Shown: positions 17,456-26,444, counted from the stretch's first letter. The stretch: 64,000 nucleotides of DNA from Phreatobacter sp. (GCF_022843985.1 NZ_JALHMP010000024.1:1-64000); one strand, 5' to 3'. The notes: generated by a model from the sequence alone, not told the origin. Translations and numbers: made by a program.

Positions 17456-19147
17456 ATGCTGCTGCGACCCCGCCAGAAACTGTTCGTCGAGCGAAGCGTC
17501 AGCGCGCTTTCGCAATACGGCAACACGCTCGCCGTGGCCCCGACCGGGGCCGGCAAGACGATCATGCTCTCGGCTGTCGCGGGGCGCATGATCGCCGATC
17601 CCGACGCCAAGGCCTGCGTGCTCGCCCATCGCGACGAACTCACTGACCAGAACCGTGACAAGTTCCGCCGCGTCGTGCCCGGTCTCTCCACGTCCGTCGT
17701 CGATGCGCGCGAGAAGTCCTGGAAGGGACAGGTGACCTTCGCGATGGTGCCAACGCTGGCGCGCTCCGGTAATCTCGATGGGATGCCGACGCTCGATCTT
17801 CTGGTGATCGACGAGGCGCATCATGCGGCGGCCGACAGCTATCGCCGGATCATTGACCAGGCGCTGAAGAGCAATCCCGCCTGCGGGATCTACGGGGTCA
17901 CGGCTACGCCCAACCGGGGCGACAAGCGCGGCCTTCGCGCCGTCTTTTCGAATGTCGCGGATCAGATCCGCATCGGCGAACTGATCGCCTCCGGCCATCT
18001 CGTGCCGCCGCGCACCTTCGTCATCGACGTCGGTGTTCAGGAGCAGCTCACCAAGGTGCGGCGCACCGCCGATGACTTCGACATGAGCGAAGTCGATGCG
18101 ATCATGAACCGGACTCCGGTGACCGATGCCGTCATTCGGCAATGGCGGGAAAAGGCCGGAAACCGGCAGACGGTCGTTTTCTGCTCCACCGTCGATCATG
18201 CCCGCAATGTCGCCCGGGCATTCAATGGCGCGGGCATTCCTGCCGGGCTTGTCCATGGCGAAATGCCGGATGCCGAGCGCAGGTCCGTGCTCGCGGCCTA
18301 TGCGGCAGGCGATCTTCGCGTGGTGGTCAACGTCGCGGTTCTGACCGAGGGCTGGGATCATCCCCCCACGAGCTGCGTCGTCCTCCTGAGGCCGAGTTCC
18401 TACAAGTCGACGATGATCCAGATGATCGGCCGCGGACTGCGCACGGTCTCGCTGGATGAACATCCCGGTGTTCTGAAGACCGACTGCATTGTCCTCGATT
18501 TCGGCACGTCGACGCTGCTTCACGGATCGCTCGAACAGGACGTTGACCTGAACGGTCGCGAGTCCACTGGCGAGGCCCCGACGAAGGACTGTCCGGAATG
18601 CGGCGCAGTGGTGCCGCTCGCCACCACCGAGTGTCCGCTTTGCGGCCACCATTGGGAACGGGATGAGACCGGCGAGGCTACGCCGCTCGGCGAATTCGTG
18701 ATGTCGGAGATCGACCTCCTGAAGCGGTCGAGTTTCCGGTGGTGCGATCTTTTCGGCGACGATGCCGCGCTCATCGCCAGCGGCTTCAATGCCTGGGGCG
18801 GGGTCTTCTTTCTCAATGGCCGCTGGTACGGCATCGGCGGGGTGCAGAAGCAGCGGCCCCATCTGCTGGCGGCCGGCGAACGCACGGTCTGTCTCGCTGC
18901 GGCCGATGACTGGCTGAACGAGCATGAGAGCGACGAGAGCGCCCACAAGACAAGGCGGTGGCTGAACCAGCCGCCGACCGACAAGCAGCTCTCGTTCCTC
19001 CCGCCCGAGTACCGGCAGGATTTCGGGCTCACGCGCTACCAGGCATCGGCGCTCCTGGCGTTCCGCTTCAACCGCGATGCCATTCGCTCGCTCGTCTTCG
19101 GCGCAGCGGACGCCGCCCCCGCTGACCTGATCGGGAGGGCTGCGTGA
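17456..19147 (+). CDS. DEAD/DEAH-type superfamily 2 helicase with zinc ribbon
   Basis: A 563-residue protein. Motif I APTGAGKTI (near 26-34), motif II DEAH (LVIDEAHHAA), motif III TATPNRGDKRG, and a C-terminal helicase domain with TEGWDHPPTSCVV and QMIGRGLRT are all visible. A zinc ribbon CPECGAVVPLATTECPLCGHHW follows (near 380-400). The domain order matches phage and host RadD/UvsW-like helicases, which remodel forks or R-loops. It begins 12 bp after the SSB-like gene. Its likely role is phage replication-recombination; a polarity cannot be read from sequence. Confidence 0.88.
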   Translation: MLLRPRQKLFVERSVSALSQYGNTLAVAPTGAGKTIMLSAVAGRMIADPDAKACVLAHRDELTDQNRDKFRRVVPGLSTSVVDAREKSWKGQVTFAMVPTLARSGNLDGMPTLDLLVIDEAHHAAADSYRRIIDQALKSNPACGIYGVTATPNRGDKRGLRAVFSNVADQIRIGELIASGHLVPPRTFVIDVGVQEQLTKVRRTADDFDMSEVDAIMNRTPVTDAVIRQWREKAGNRQTVVFCSTVDHARNVARAFNGAGIPAGLVHGEMPDAERRSVLAAYAAGDLRVVVNVAVLTEGWDHPPTSCVVLLRPSSYKSTMIQMIGRGLRTVSLDEHPGVLKTDCIVLDFGTSTLLHGSLEQDVDLNGRESTGEAPTKDCPECGAVVPLATTECPLCGHHWERDETGEATPLGEFVMSEIDLLKRSSFRWCDLFGDDAALIASGFNAWGGVFFLNGRWYGIGGVQKQRPHLLAAGERTVCLAAADDWLNEHESDESAHKTRRWLNQPPTDKQLSFLPPEYRQDFGLTRYQASALLAFRFNRDAIRSLVFGAADAAPADLIGRAA

Positions 19148-19159
19148 TGGAGCGCCCAA

Positions 19160-19573
19160 ATGAACATGACATCCTCGGATCGTCTGCGCCTCTGGCATCC
19201 GCGTGGGACGCTCTGCGCCGTTTGCCGCTGTCCGACCCGTGGCTTTGGCTGGTTCGACCCGGTGCGATCGAAGCAGCCGCGCCCCTCGGTCTGGTTCTGC
19301 TCGATCGCCTGCCAAGGCTTCTGGACACGCTTGGCGCGGGAGCGTTGGGCCATGGTTGACCTCACCGAACAGGAAAAGGCGGCCATCCGCGCCAGCATGA
19401 AGCCGATTGCCGAGATCATGGAGGAGATCGGCTGGAAGACCCGGCTCGCCGAGCTCTCGGAAGCTCAGGTTCGAACCCTGATCGAAGTCGCCGTCGGCGG
19501 ATTTCAGGATGCCATGCGCGCCATCGCCCAAGGCTCTGCCGAAACGCGCGGGGACGCGGAGATCCCATTCTGA
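19160..19573 (+). CDS. Small zinc-finger phage protein
   Basis: A 137-residue protein. The N-terminal half carries a treble-clef-like pattern: CAVCRCPTRGFGWFDP then FCSIACQGFW. The second half is helical (DLTEQEKAAIRASMKPIAEIMEEIGW). It resembles the DUF6511-type proteins of alphaproteobacterial prophages, a tentative match. It starts 12 bp after the helicase stop and shares a TGATG junction with the nuclease gene, so it is in the same operon. Confidence 0.7.
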   Translation: MNMTSSDRLRLWHPRGTLCAVCRCPTRGFGWFDPVRSKQPRPSVWFCSIACQGFWTRLARERWAMVDLTEQEKAAIRASMKPIAEIMEEIGWKTRLAELSEAQVRTLIEVAVGGFQDAMRAIAQGSAETRGDAEIPF

Positions 19574-20340
19574 TGCTCGACTTCAATCACCGCTCCCTGA
19601 TCGCCGGACGCATCAACGCTCTGATCGACGACAGCCTTGATGCCGCGCGCGCCGTGACGCCGCCCCGGACCTATCTGGGTGGATCGCGGCTCGGGCAGCC
19701 TTGCGAGCGCGCGTTGCAGTTCGAATTCGCCGATGCGCCGAAGGACGACGGCTCCGACTTCGACGGCCAAACGCTGCGGATCTTCGAGATCGGGCATGCG
19801 CTTGAAGATCTGGCCATCCGCTGGCTCCGTGGTGCTGGCTTCGATCTCTACACCCGCAAGGGCAATCGCGCGGACGGGCAGCAGTTCGGCTTCTCGATCG
19901 CCGGTGGCCGTGTTCGCGGTCATGTCGATGGAATCATCGCGGCAGCCCCCGACCAGCTGGGCCTTGCCGTTCCCGCGCTCTGGGAATGCAAGACCATGAA
20001 CGCCAGGAACTGGCGGGAGACCGTCTCCAAAGGCGTCGTCATCGCCAAGCCGGTCTATGCGGCGCAGATCGCCCTCTACCAGGCCTACATGGAAGCCAGC
20101 GTCTTTGGCATTTGCTCCAATCCGGCGCTGTTCACCGCCATCAACAAGGACACGGCCGAACTGCACCACGAACTCGTGGCCTTCGATGCCGGTCTTGCCC
20201 AGCGGATGAGTGATCGCGCCGTCCGAATCCTCCAGGCGACGGACGCGGGCGAATTGCTGCCCCGGATCGCGACCACGCGCGACTTCCATGAATGTCGGAT
20301 GTGCCCCTGGGGCCAGCGCTGCTGGAGCCTGCCAGCATGA
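19573..20340 (+). CDS. Cas4-like PD-(D/E)XK nuclease
   Basis: A 255-residue protein. The nuclease core GHVDGII (D119) followed by LWECKT (E138, K140) is the PD-(D/E)XK signature. A cysteine near the N-terminus (C44) plus a C-terminal CRMCPWGQRC match the iron-sulfur arrangement of Cas4/AddB-type nucleases. It probably resects DNA ends for phage recombination together with the Sak4-like and SSB-like proteins. No CRISPR array or cas1/cas2 is present, so this is not a CRISPR gene. Confidence 0.85.
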   Translation: MLDFNHRSLIAGRINALIDDSLDAARAVTPPRTYLGGSRLGQPCERALQFEFADAPKDDGSDFDGQTLRIFEIGHALEDLAIRWLRGAGFDLYTRKGNRADGQQFGFSIAGGRVRGHVDGIIAAAPDQLGLAVPALWECKTMNARNWRETVSKGVVIAKPVYAAQIALYQAYMEASVFGICSNPALFTAINKDTAELHHELVAFDAGLAQRMSDRAVRILQATDAGELLPRIATTRDFHECRMCPWGQRCWSLPA

Positions 20341-22658
20341 GCGATCACAACGTCGTTTCCCTTGATGCCTGGCGCGACTTCAATGACGCGACGCCGCAGG
20401 TTGATCCCTTCGACGTCGAGCCGGACGCTGAGCAGATCGCCATCTTTCTCGACGTCGTCTTCAGCTATTGCGACGGCTGGGTGCCGTTGCGCGGCTTCAT
20501 CGACAAGGGCCAGGGGCAAGTAAACCCTGAGGAAAGCCGTGCGGAGCACGGCGGCGGTCGCCCGCACAATGCCTGGATCGAAGCTGACGCAAACCTGCTC
20601 AAGAAGGCGATCGCTTTCGCAGGTTGGGCGGCGCGCGAAGGTGCTGCTTTCTATGTGGTGCCGGGAACGGTGGCCGAGAGCGGCAAGGCCAAGTCCACCG
20701 ACGTGCGCCAGATGCAAACGGTGCTCGTCGATCTCGACGCCGGCGACATCGCTTCCAAACTCGATCACATGATCCGGCATCTGGGCGAGCCGACCCTGAT
20801 CGTCGAAAGCGGAGGCCGCACGCCGGACGGTCTCGACAAGCTGCATGTCTGGTGGCGCCTGACCGAACCTGCCGAAGCCGACGACATCACGCTGCTGTGC
20901 CGGTTACGCGGCGATATCGCGATCAAGGTTGGTGGCGACACGCATTTTCGTTCAGCGCACCAGCCTATCCGTCTGGCGGGATCGATCTATCACAAGGGCG
21001 GCTTCAAGCGGCTCGTCACCATCCGTCGCCACAACTCGCAGGTCGAGGTGGACCTGCGCGACTTCGCGGAACGGGTCGACGCCATGCCGCCTCTTGTCGG
21101 CGTCGGATCGGAACCAGGACCAGCCGCCTCGAAGCCGTCGATCGCCGATGTTCTGACAACGCCGGTTCGGGAAGGCAGCGAAGACGCATGGACCCGGTTT
21201 CAGGGTGCGAGCGCCGCCATCGGCCATTTCATCCGGCTGGCCCATGAGGGGCGCATGGGCCGCGACGAGGCCTGGGAGGCGATCTGCCAGTACAACGCCG
21301 CGATGCTGCGCCCGAGCTGGCCGCTGGAGCGGCTGGCATCGGAGGCGCAGCGCCTGTGGCGGCTGCACGAAGAACGGCACGGGCCGCCGCTGGAACGTCT
21401 GGCGGTTACGCCGATGTCGCCATTGCCGACCTTCACGCTCGGAACGCTCCTCGACGACAGAAGCGCGATGCCGGACGACATCATCGGGCCGCGCGTGCTG
21501 ACGCCGGGTGGAATGCTGGTCCTCGGCGGCGCGCCCAAGGTCGGGAAAAGCGACTTCCTGATCAGCCTGCTGGTGCACATGGCGGCCGGCATCCCGTTCC
21601 TCGGTTTCGCGCCATGCCGCCCGCTGCGGATCTTCTATCTGCAAGCCGAGATCCAGTACCATTATCTGCGCGAGCGGCTTCAGGGCATTCGGCTCGACCC
21701 GGCGCTGCTCTCAGCCGCCCGCGACAATCTGGTCGCGACGCCGAAGGTCCGGATGCTGCTCGATGCGGGCGGTGTTTCGCGCGCCGTGGCCGCCGCGCGG
21801 GCGCATTACGGCCATGGCGCACCTGACATCCTCTGCATCGACCCGATCCGCAACCTCTTCGATGGCGGCCCTGATGGCGGCGGCGAGAACGACAACACGG
21901 CGATGCTGTTCTTCCTGCAGGAACGTGTCGAGGTGTTCAGGGATTCGGTGGCGCCGGACGCCGGTCTGATCCTCTGCCACCACACCCGCAAAATCACCAA
22001 AAAGCAGCTGGCCGAGGATCCGTTCATGGCGCTATCGGGCGCTGGAAGCCTGCGCAGCTTCTACACCTCCGGCATCATCATGCACCGGCCCGACGAAGAA
22101 CGTTCGGAGCGGATGCTGCATTTTGAGCTGCGCAACGGCCCGGGCATCGAGCCGAAGATCATCGACAAGACCGACGGACGCTGGGTGGAAGTCGACCGTT
22201 CGGGCGAGCGGCTGGTGCGCAAGTCGCTGGGCGAGCGTCTCGATGCGGAGCGTGTGCGCAAGCACGATGTCATTCTCGGCATATTGCTCGACGAAGCGCT
22301 GGCCGGTCGACTTTACACGATCAACCAGTTCGCGGAGGCGTTCGAGAACCGCGGCGGGCTTGGCGGCAAGGACACGATCCGGGACCGGCTGAACGTGCTT
22401 GCCACCAAGGGCTTCGTGAAGTTCGTGCGCGACGGTGCGCCCTACGGCTTTGGCCCGTCCCGATCCCGCTTCGGGTTTCTGTGCGTCGAAGCGATGGCCA
22501 TTCCGACGGACGGCGAAGCGGTTGATCCCGAAACCGGCGAGGTCTCGCAGGCCACCATCGCGGTCCTGCCGACCCATTACAAGTCGCCCCAGACCGGCGC
22601 GTTGCTCGAGGTCGAGAACCCGCATGTCTGGGTCTATCCGGAGGGCGAACCGTCATGA
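20337..22658 (+). CDS. Phage primase-helicase (RepA-like AAA ATPase)
   Basis: A 773-residue protein. The N-terminal half resembles RepB/primase-polymerase domains: VLVDLDAGD, then ESGGRTPDGLDKLHVWWRL, then HQPIRLAGSIYHKGG. The C-terminal half is a RecA-like helicase (AAA_25) with Walker A GAPKVGKSDF near 397 and Walker B ILCIDP near 497. A probable winged helix follows at the end. This two-domain design primes and unwinds phage DNA. ATG 20337 is chosen for the ATGA overlap with the nuclease gene rather than an earlier ATG 45 bp upstream. Confidence 0.88.
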   Translation: MSDHNVVSLDAWRDFNDATPQVDPFDVEPDAEQIAIFLDVVFSYCDGWVPLRGFIDKGQGQVNPEESRAEHGGGRPHNAWIEADANLLKKAIAFAGWAAREGAAFYVVPGTVAESGKAKSTDVRQMQTVLVDLDAGDIASKLDHMIRHLGEPTLIVESGGRTPDGLDKLHVWWRLTEPAEADDITLLCRLRGDIAIKVGGDTHFRSAHQPIRLAGSIYHKGGFKRLVTIRRHNSQVEVDLRDFAERVDAMPPLVGVGSEPGPAASKPSIADVLTTPVREGSEDAWTRFQGASAAIGHFIRLAHEGRMGRDEAWEAICQYNAAMLRPSWPLERLASEAQRLWRLHEERHGPPLERLAVTPMSPLPTFTLGTLLDDRSAMPDDIIGPRVLTPGGMLVLGGAPKVGKSDFLISLLVHMAAGIPFLGFAPCRPLRIFYLQAEIQYHYLRERLQGIRLDPALLSAARDNLVATPKVRMLLDAGGVSRAVAAARAHYGHGAPDILCIDPIRNLFDGGPDGGGENDNTAMLFFLQERVEVFRDSVAPDAGLILCHHTRKITKKQLAEDPFMALSGAGSLRSFYTSGIIMHRPDEERSERMLHFELRNGPGIEPKIIDKTDGRWVEVDRSGERLVRKSLGERLDAERVRKHDVILGILLDEALAGRLYTINQFAEAFENRGGLGGKDTIRDRLNVLATKGFVKFVRDGAPYGFGPSRSRFGFLCVEAMAIPTDGEAVDPETGEVSQATIAVLPTHYKSPQTGALLEVENPHVWVYPEGEPS

Positions 22659-22706
22659 TCGCGCCCGCGTCGCTCATCGCGCACGACTGCGCTCCGGCCA
22701 GTTTGA

Positions 22707-22884
22707 ACCAGATGGGGTGCGGTTCCGAAACTGCTCCGTCATCCCCGCGTCGAACTACGCTCCACACCGCCGAGACCAGATTGGGCGCGATGCCCAAACT
22801 GCCCCTTCGGAACTGCGCGCGAGCCAGATCGGCTGCGCTGCAATCAGATTGGGCTGCGAGTGCTGGCCAAGGCTCCCGAAACTG
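22707..22884. repeat. Iteron-like imperfect repeats after the primase-helicase gene
   Basis: Two 28-bp copies at 22707-22734 and 22775-22802 share ACCAGAT-GGG-GCG-T-CC-AAACTGC and are spaced 68 bp. Two shorter derivatives follow at 22823-22841 (CCAGATCGGCTGCG) and 22843-22884 (CAGATTGGGCTGCG ... CCGAAACTGG). They lie in a 409-bp stretch with no convincing gene, directly downstream of the replication gene. Candidate phage origin or regulatory array; I infer this from position and repetition only. Confidence 0.6.
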
Positions 22885-22941
22885 GAAATTCCACAGTCTC
22901 GCCAATGCCTTGCCGTGGCCCGCAAGTTTGGGGGCTGAAAG

Positions 22942-22988
22942 CCACCCCTTTCAGGGGTGGGGGAGACCGCTCGCCGAGCGGGGTCTCC
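22942..22988. other. Pair of strong hairpins upstream of the RuvC-like gene
   Basis: Two adjacent stems are visible. CCACCCCT/AGGGGTGG with a TTC loop spans 22943-22960. GGAGACC/GGTCTCC spans 22962-22988, with an inner GCTCG/CGAGC-type pairing. A third C-rich palindrome CCCCACCCCTGGGG follows at 22992. No T-run follows, so these are not typical terminators. A structured leader RNA for the resolvase gene 80 bp downstream, or part of the origin, are both possible. Confidence 0.55.
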
Positions 22989-23067
22989 CATCCCCACCCC
23001 TGGGGCATCGCGCGCGCGGCGTGCCGACACTCCTCTGAACGACACCCCAAACGAAGGATCCATCCCG

Positions 23068-23601
23068 ATGAGCATGATTGCGTCACCTGTTCCCGAACCA
23101 GCCTGTCTTCCGGCAGCTCTGGCTTCATCAACACGAAGCTCCGCCATCCTGGCGCTCGACCTTGGCACGACGACGGGCTGGGCCAGCCGGATCGGTGGTA
23201 TCATGCAGAGCGGCACGGTCTCATTCCGACCCAGCCGCTACGATGGCGGCGGCATGCGCTATCTGCGCTTCCAGTGCTGGCTCGATGCGCTCGTCCACGA
23301 CAATGACGGTCTGGCCACAATCTACTTCGAGGAAGTTCGTCGGCATGTCGGCACGGATGCCGCCCATCTCTACGGCGGCTTCCTGGCAACACTAACTGCG
23401 TGGTGCGAGCGCGAACAGGTCGCCTATCAGGGCGTGCCGGTCGGCACCATCAAGCGCTTCGCCACCGGCAAGGGCAACGCCGACAAGCATGCGGTGCTCG
23501 CCGCCGTCACTGCACGGGGCTTCCGGCCCGCCGACGACAACGAGGCCGACGCGATCGCCATCCTGCTCTGGGCGATGGAGACCCGGGGAGGTGTGCTGTG
23601 A
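23068..23601 (+). CDS. RuvC-like Holliday junction resolvase of phage type
   Basis: A 177-residue protein. ILALDLGTTTGWA (catalytic D31), a second acidic strand IYFEEVRRH and a C-terminal DDNEADAIAILLWA give the RNase-H-fold acidic triad and tetrad of RuvC-type resolvases. An N-terminal Ala/Pro/Ser-rich segment of 25 residues precedes the fold. ATG 23068 is chosen over longer frames because the upstream part runs through the hairpin region. It should cut branched phage DNA before packaging. Confidence 0.85.
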   Translation: MSMIASPVPEPACLPAALASSTRSSAILALDLGTTTGWASRIGGIMQSGTVSFRPSRYDGGGMRYLRFQCWLDALVHDNDGLATIYFEEVRRHVGTDAAHLYGGFLATLTAWCEREQVAYQGVPVGTIKRFATGKGNADKHAVLAAVTARGFRPADDNEADAIAILLWAMETRGGVL

Positions 23602-23795
23602 GGTGGTCACCACGAGGATATGGCGGCCAACGTCGCAGCCCTGATGACGTCAAGCGCGATGGCTGGCGCGAGCAGCGCGTCCTTGCGGTGTCGATCGACG
23701 ACGCTCGGCTGACCTGGCCAGAACGTGAACTGATCCGGCAACTCGGCGAGAAGCTCTATGGCGATCGCAATCAATCCAAGGAGGCGCGCCGATGA
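23598..23795 (+). CDS. Small basic phage protein
   Basis: A 65-residue protein starting with GTG in a GTGA overlap with the resolvase stop. It ends RLTWPERELIRQLGEKLYGDRNQSKEARR, a charged helical tail, and begins RWSPRGYGGQRRSP. Its own stop overlaps the next start (ATGA). No family is recognised, but the tight coupling on both sides supports a real gene. Confidence 0.65.
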   Translation: MRWSPRGYGGQRRSPDDVKRDGWREQRVLAVSIDDARLTWPERELIRQLGEKLYGDRNQSKEARR

Positions 23796-24226
23796 CCAAC
23801 TGGACGCCAAGCCTCGTCGAGGAACGTCTCGCAGAAGCGGCTTTCGTGCTCAAGCGCCTGCCCGAACCGCGACGGCAGGGATACTTCAGCACATGGCCGG
23901 AGATCATCCATGGCTTTGCCGACAAGGTCGAACAGGAGCCGAAGCCGATGCGTGTGCTGCCCTCGCCTGCGGCCATCAGCAGGATGGAGGAGACGCTGAG
24001 CTGGACCGTCGGGCTGGATCCGGTCGAGGGCAAGATCATCTGGATGCGTGCCTACGGCGAGCGCTGGAAGACGATCTGCTGGACGGTTGGGTTGCAGCGC
24101 TCTGCTGCCCACCAGCACTGGCTCTACGCGCTGTGTGTCATCGCTTTCCGGCTTAACGGACGGCGGCTCAACCGCAGCTACTCGAAGCGCAAGGTGATCG
24201 AACTGGCTGGCGCGGCGCAGCGGTGA
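23792..24226 (+). CDS. DUF6362-like phage protein
   Basis: A 144-residue protein with a probable sigma-like or HTH segment: VEGKIIWMRAYGERWKTICWTVGLQRSAAHQHWLYAL. It resembles DUF6362 proteins, which lie beside resolvase and methyltransferase genes in Rhodobacteria-type prophages. A DNA-binding role, perhaps late-gene activation, is inferred from the HTH-like pattern. It begins with an ATGA overlap. Confidence 0.7.
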   Translation: MTNWTPSLVEERLAEAAFVLKRLPEPRRQGYFSTWPEIIHGFADKVEQEPKPMRVLPSPAAISRMEETLSWTVGLDPVEGKIIWMRAYGERWKTICWTVGLQRSAAHQHWLYALCVIAFRLNGRRLNRSYSKRKVIELAGAAQR

Positions 24227-24614
24227 GTAGCGGCGAGCAAAGTGTCCGCCGGACAGTTTTCGCGCGGACAGAAATGCCTGTTCAGGGTAGATTTCGGGCT
24301 AACCTCGGGAGAGCCACGCACCAATTCGACGCCCAAATACACCCATTTCGGCCTGCGTCCGCTGATACTCTGGTTCCTTCCCGGCGGATACCCTATGCGG
24401 GAGGGCGCGGCGCGAAACGTCGCTAGTGGCAGGCCGGATTTTTTGGGAAGCCACTCGGAGTCCAGCGCCTTTCACGGCCGCTCGGAAGTCCCGACGAACA
24501 CAGGCTTTTTTGCCGTACGACGCCTGCCATGCCTGGACCCTTCGCGGAGTCCAGCTCGGCATCCGGCATCCAGCGGCCCATCGACGGCGACACGCCCAGC
24601 CTCCACCGGACATC
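24227..24614. other. Non-coding stretch before the ParB-methyltransferase gene
   Basis: This 388-bp stretch holds a 13-bp palindrome TGTCCGCCGGACA at 24243-24255 followed by a second CGGACAG 18 bp on. Further along are two T-rich runs (GGATTTTTTGG at 24434, GGCTTTTTTGCC at 24512). Open frames cross it without a start or motif that I would accept. Possible promoter or operator region; nothing else was seen. Confidence 0.4.
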
Positions 24615-25934
24615 ATGACCCTCAGCTTCGCCCCCGAAGCGATCGAGACCTGGCCGCTCGACCGCCTGCACCCCTATGCGCGCAACGCCAAGACCCATGG
24701 CGCGGACCAGGTCGCCAGGATCGCCGCCAGCATGGCGGAGTTCGGCTGGACCGTCCCGGTGCTGGTGTCGAGCGATGGCGAGGTCATTGCCGGCCATGGC
24801 CGGATCATGGCGGCTGCGCAGCTCGGCCTCACCGAAGCGCCGGTCATCGTGCTCGATCATCTGACCGAAGCGCAGCGTCGTGCCTACCGTATCGCCGACA
24901 ACAAGCTGACCGAACTCGGGGCCTGGGACGAAGCGCTTCTTTCCGGAGAGCTGCAGGAACTCGTCGCCGATGAATTCGACCTGTCGCTGATCGGCTTCTC
25001 CGATGGCGAGCTCGACCGGCTGCTCGCGCTCGAACCGGGCGACGAGGCATCCGACGGCGCGGGTGTCGCCCCCGTCGTGATCCCGGAACCGCCGCGCAAT
25101 CCGGCATCCAGGCTCGGGGACCTTTGGATTCTTGGCGATCACCGGCTGCTCTGCGGCGACAGCACAAGTGCCGCCGATGTTCGCCGCCTGATGAATGGCG
25201 AGCGGGCCATCCTGTTCGCCACCGACCCGCCCTATCTCGTCGATTACGACGGTTCCAACCATCCGACCCGCAACAAGGACTGGTCGCCATCCTACGGCGT
25301 GACCTGGGACGACAGCAGCCAGGGCGCGGAACTCTATGACGGATTCATCGCGGCGGCCGTTGCCGAGGCGATCGCGGAAGACGCCGCCTGGTATTGCTGG
25401 CACGCCTCGCGCCGCCAAGCGATGCTGGAAGCCTGCTGGGAGAAAGCGGGCGCGTTCGTCCATCAGCAGATCATCTGGGTGAAGGACCGCGGAGTTCTGA
25501 CCCGGTCGCACTACCTCTGGAAGCACGAGCCCTGCTTCATGGGCTGGATCAAGGGCAAGCGGCCGCCGAAAGTCGCCGAGGAAACGCTGCCATCAACGTG
25601 GGCGCTGCCCAGCTTCGCCAAGGACGACCGGCCCGATCACCCGACGCCGAAGCCGCTCGATGCCTTCGGGATCCCGATGCGCCAGCACGTGGCGCGCGGC
25701 GGGCTGTGTTACGAGCCGTTTTCCGGGTCGGGATCGCAGATCATGGCGGGCGAAGCCAATGGCCGCCGCGTCTTCGCGATGGAGATCAGCCCGGCTTATG
25801 TCGATGTCGCCATCGAACGCTGGCAAGCCGACACCGGGCGCGAAGCGATCCTCGACGGCGACGGACGGACCTTTGCGCAGGTGAGAGAGGAGCGGTTAGG
25901 CCAGTCTGCGAACATCGAGAGTTCAGCCGCATGA
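24615..25934 (+). CDS. ParB-like nuclease domain fused to a DNA methyltransferase
   Basis: A 439-residue protein. The first 100 residues are a ParB/Srx-type domain with the GHGR motif at 60-63 (VIAGHGRIMAA) and the RIADNKLTELGAWD signature. The rest is a DPPY-type methyltransferase: DPPY at 204-207, SPSYGVTWDD, HPTPKPLDAFGIPM, and FSGSGSQIMAGE as motif I after the catalytic motif, i.e. beta-class order. This fusion is common in phages and probably protects phage DNA from host restriction or marks it. The host window has three unrelated methyltransferases at 1.7-9.0 kb. Confidence 0.9.
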   Translation: MTLSFAPEAIETWPLDRLHPYARNAKTHGADQVARIAASMAEFGWTVPVLVSSDGEVIAGHGRIMAAAQLGLTEAPVIVLDHLTEAQRRAYRIADNKLTELGAWDEALLSGELQELVADEFDLSLIGFSDGELDRLLALEPGDEASDGAGVAPVVIPEPPRNPASRLGDLWILGDHRLLCGDSTSAADVRRLMNGERAILFATDPPYLVDYDGSNHPTRNKDWSPSYGVTWDDSSQGAELYDGFIAAAVAEAIAEDAAWYCWHASRRQAMLEACWEKAGAFVHQQIIWVKDRGVLTRSHYLWKHEPCFMGWIKGKRPPKVAEETLPSTWALPSFAKDDRPDHPTPKPLDAFGIPMRQHVARGGLCYEPFSGSGSQIMAGEANGRRVFAMEISPAYVDVAIERWQADTGREAILDGDGRTFAQVREERLGQSANIESSAA

Positions 25935-26197
25935 AGCAAAGCAGGGCGATGTCGCTGGTCGAGGCCATCGCCAATGTCGTGGTCGGCTACGGCGTCGCCG
26001 TCGTCACCCAGCTCCTCGTCTTTCCGTTGTTCGGGCTGCACACGACATTGGCCGAGAACCTGACCATCGGCGCGATCTTCACCGTGGTGAGCATCGCCCG
26101 TTCATTCGCCCTGCGACGGCTGTTCGAAGCCATCAGGGTCGCCAGTCGCTGCGACGGCCATGCCGGACATGTAGAACCTGCACCACGCCGTCGATAA
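25931..26197 (+). CDS. Small membrane protein (DUF7220-like)
   Basis: An 88-residue protein with two probable transmembrane segments: VEAIANVVVGYGVAVVTQLLVFPLF and NLTIGAIFTVVSIARSFALRRLF. It fits the small phage membrane proteins listed as DUF7220, a tentative match. It overlaps the methyltransferase stop (ATGA), and its 3' end runs 65 bp into the oppositely oriented toxin gene. Confidence 0.65.
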   Translation: MKQSRAMSLVEAIANVVVGYGVAVVTQLLVFPLFGLHTTLAENLTIGAIFTVVSIARSFALRRLFEAIRVASRCDGHAGHVEPAPRRR

Positions 26198-26444
26198 TGG
26201 CATAGTAGATGCGCCAGCGCGTTGCGCGGCCGTAGAGGGCGCGACGGATCGGCAGTTCGAAAGCCTGCGACTCGGGCGCGATCGGATGCGCCTCGGGCAT
26301 GGCGCCGAGGCCAAGGATCGTGGCCCGAATGCCCGACAGCCACTCGTCCGCAGCCCGCGGGTTGCGTTCACGCAGCCACACCCATGATTCAGTCAGATCA
26401 TTCGCCGCGTTCGGCGTGATGATCACGGGGAATGGCGAAGTCAT
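26133..26444 (-). CDS. RelE/ParE-family toxin
   Basis: A 103-residue protein with the plasmid-stabilisation toxin pattern: VIITPNAANDLTESWVWLRERNPRAADEWLSGIRATILGLGAMPEAHPIA, ending RRALYGRATRWRIYYAIIDGVVQVLHVRHGRRSDWRP. This family either cleaves ribosome-bound mRNA (RelE) or poisons gyrase (ParE). ATG 26444 overlaps the antitoxin stop by 4 bp. It is transcribed against the phage genes, so it is likely a lysogenic accessory. Confidence 0.88.
   Translation of the reverse strand: MTSPFPVIITPNAANDLTESWVWLRERNPRAADEWLSGIRATILGLGAMPEAHPIAPESQAFELPIRRALYGRATRWRIYYAIIDGVVQVLHVRHGRRSDWRP

Noticed and set aside
19573-20340. Cas4-like nuclease as part of a CRISPR locus
   Set aside because: No repeat-spacer array and no cas1/cas2 gene; its neighbours are phage recombination genes.
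22655-23038. A 127-codon frame after the primase-helicase with an ATGA overlap
   Set aside because: It runs through the repeat and hairpin region with Pro/Ala/Ser-rich low-information sequence; no gene-like features.
24223-24426. A 67-codon frame after the DUF6362-like gene
   Set aside because: No ribosome site or motif, and the DNA there holds palindromes; treated as non-coding.
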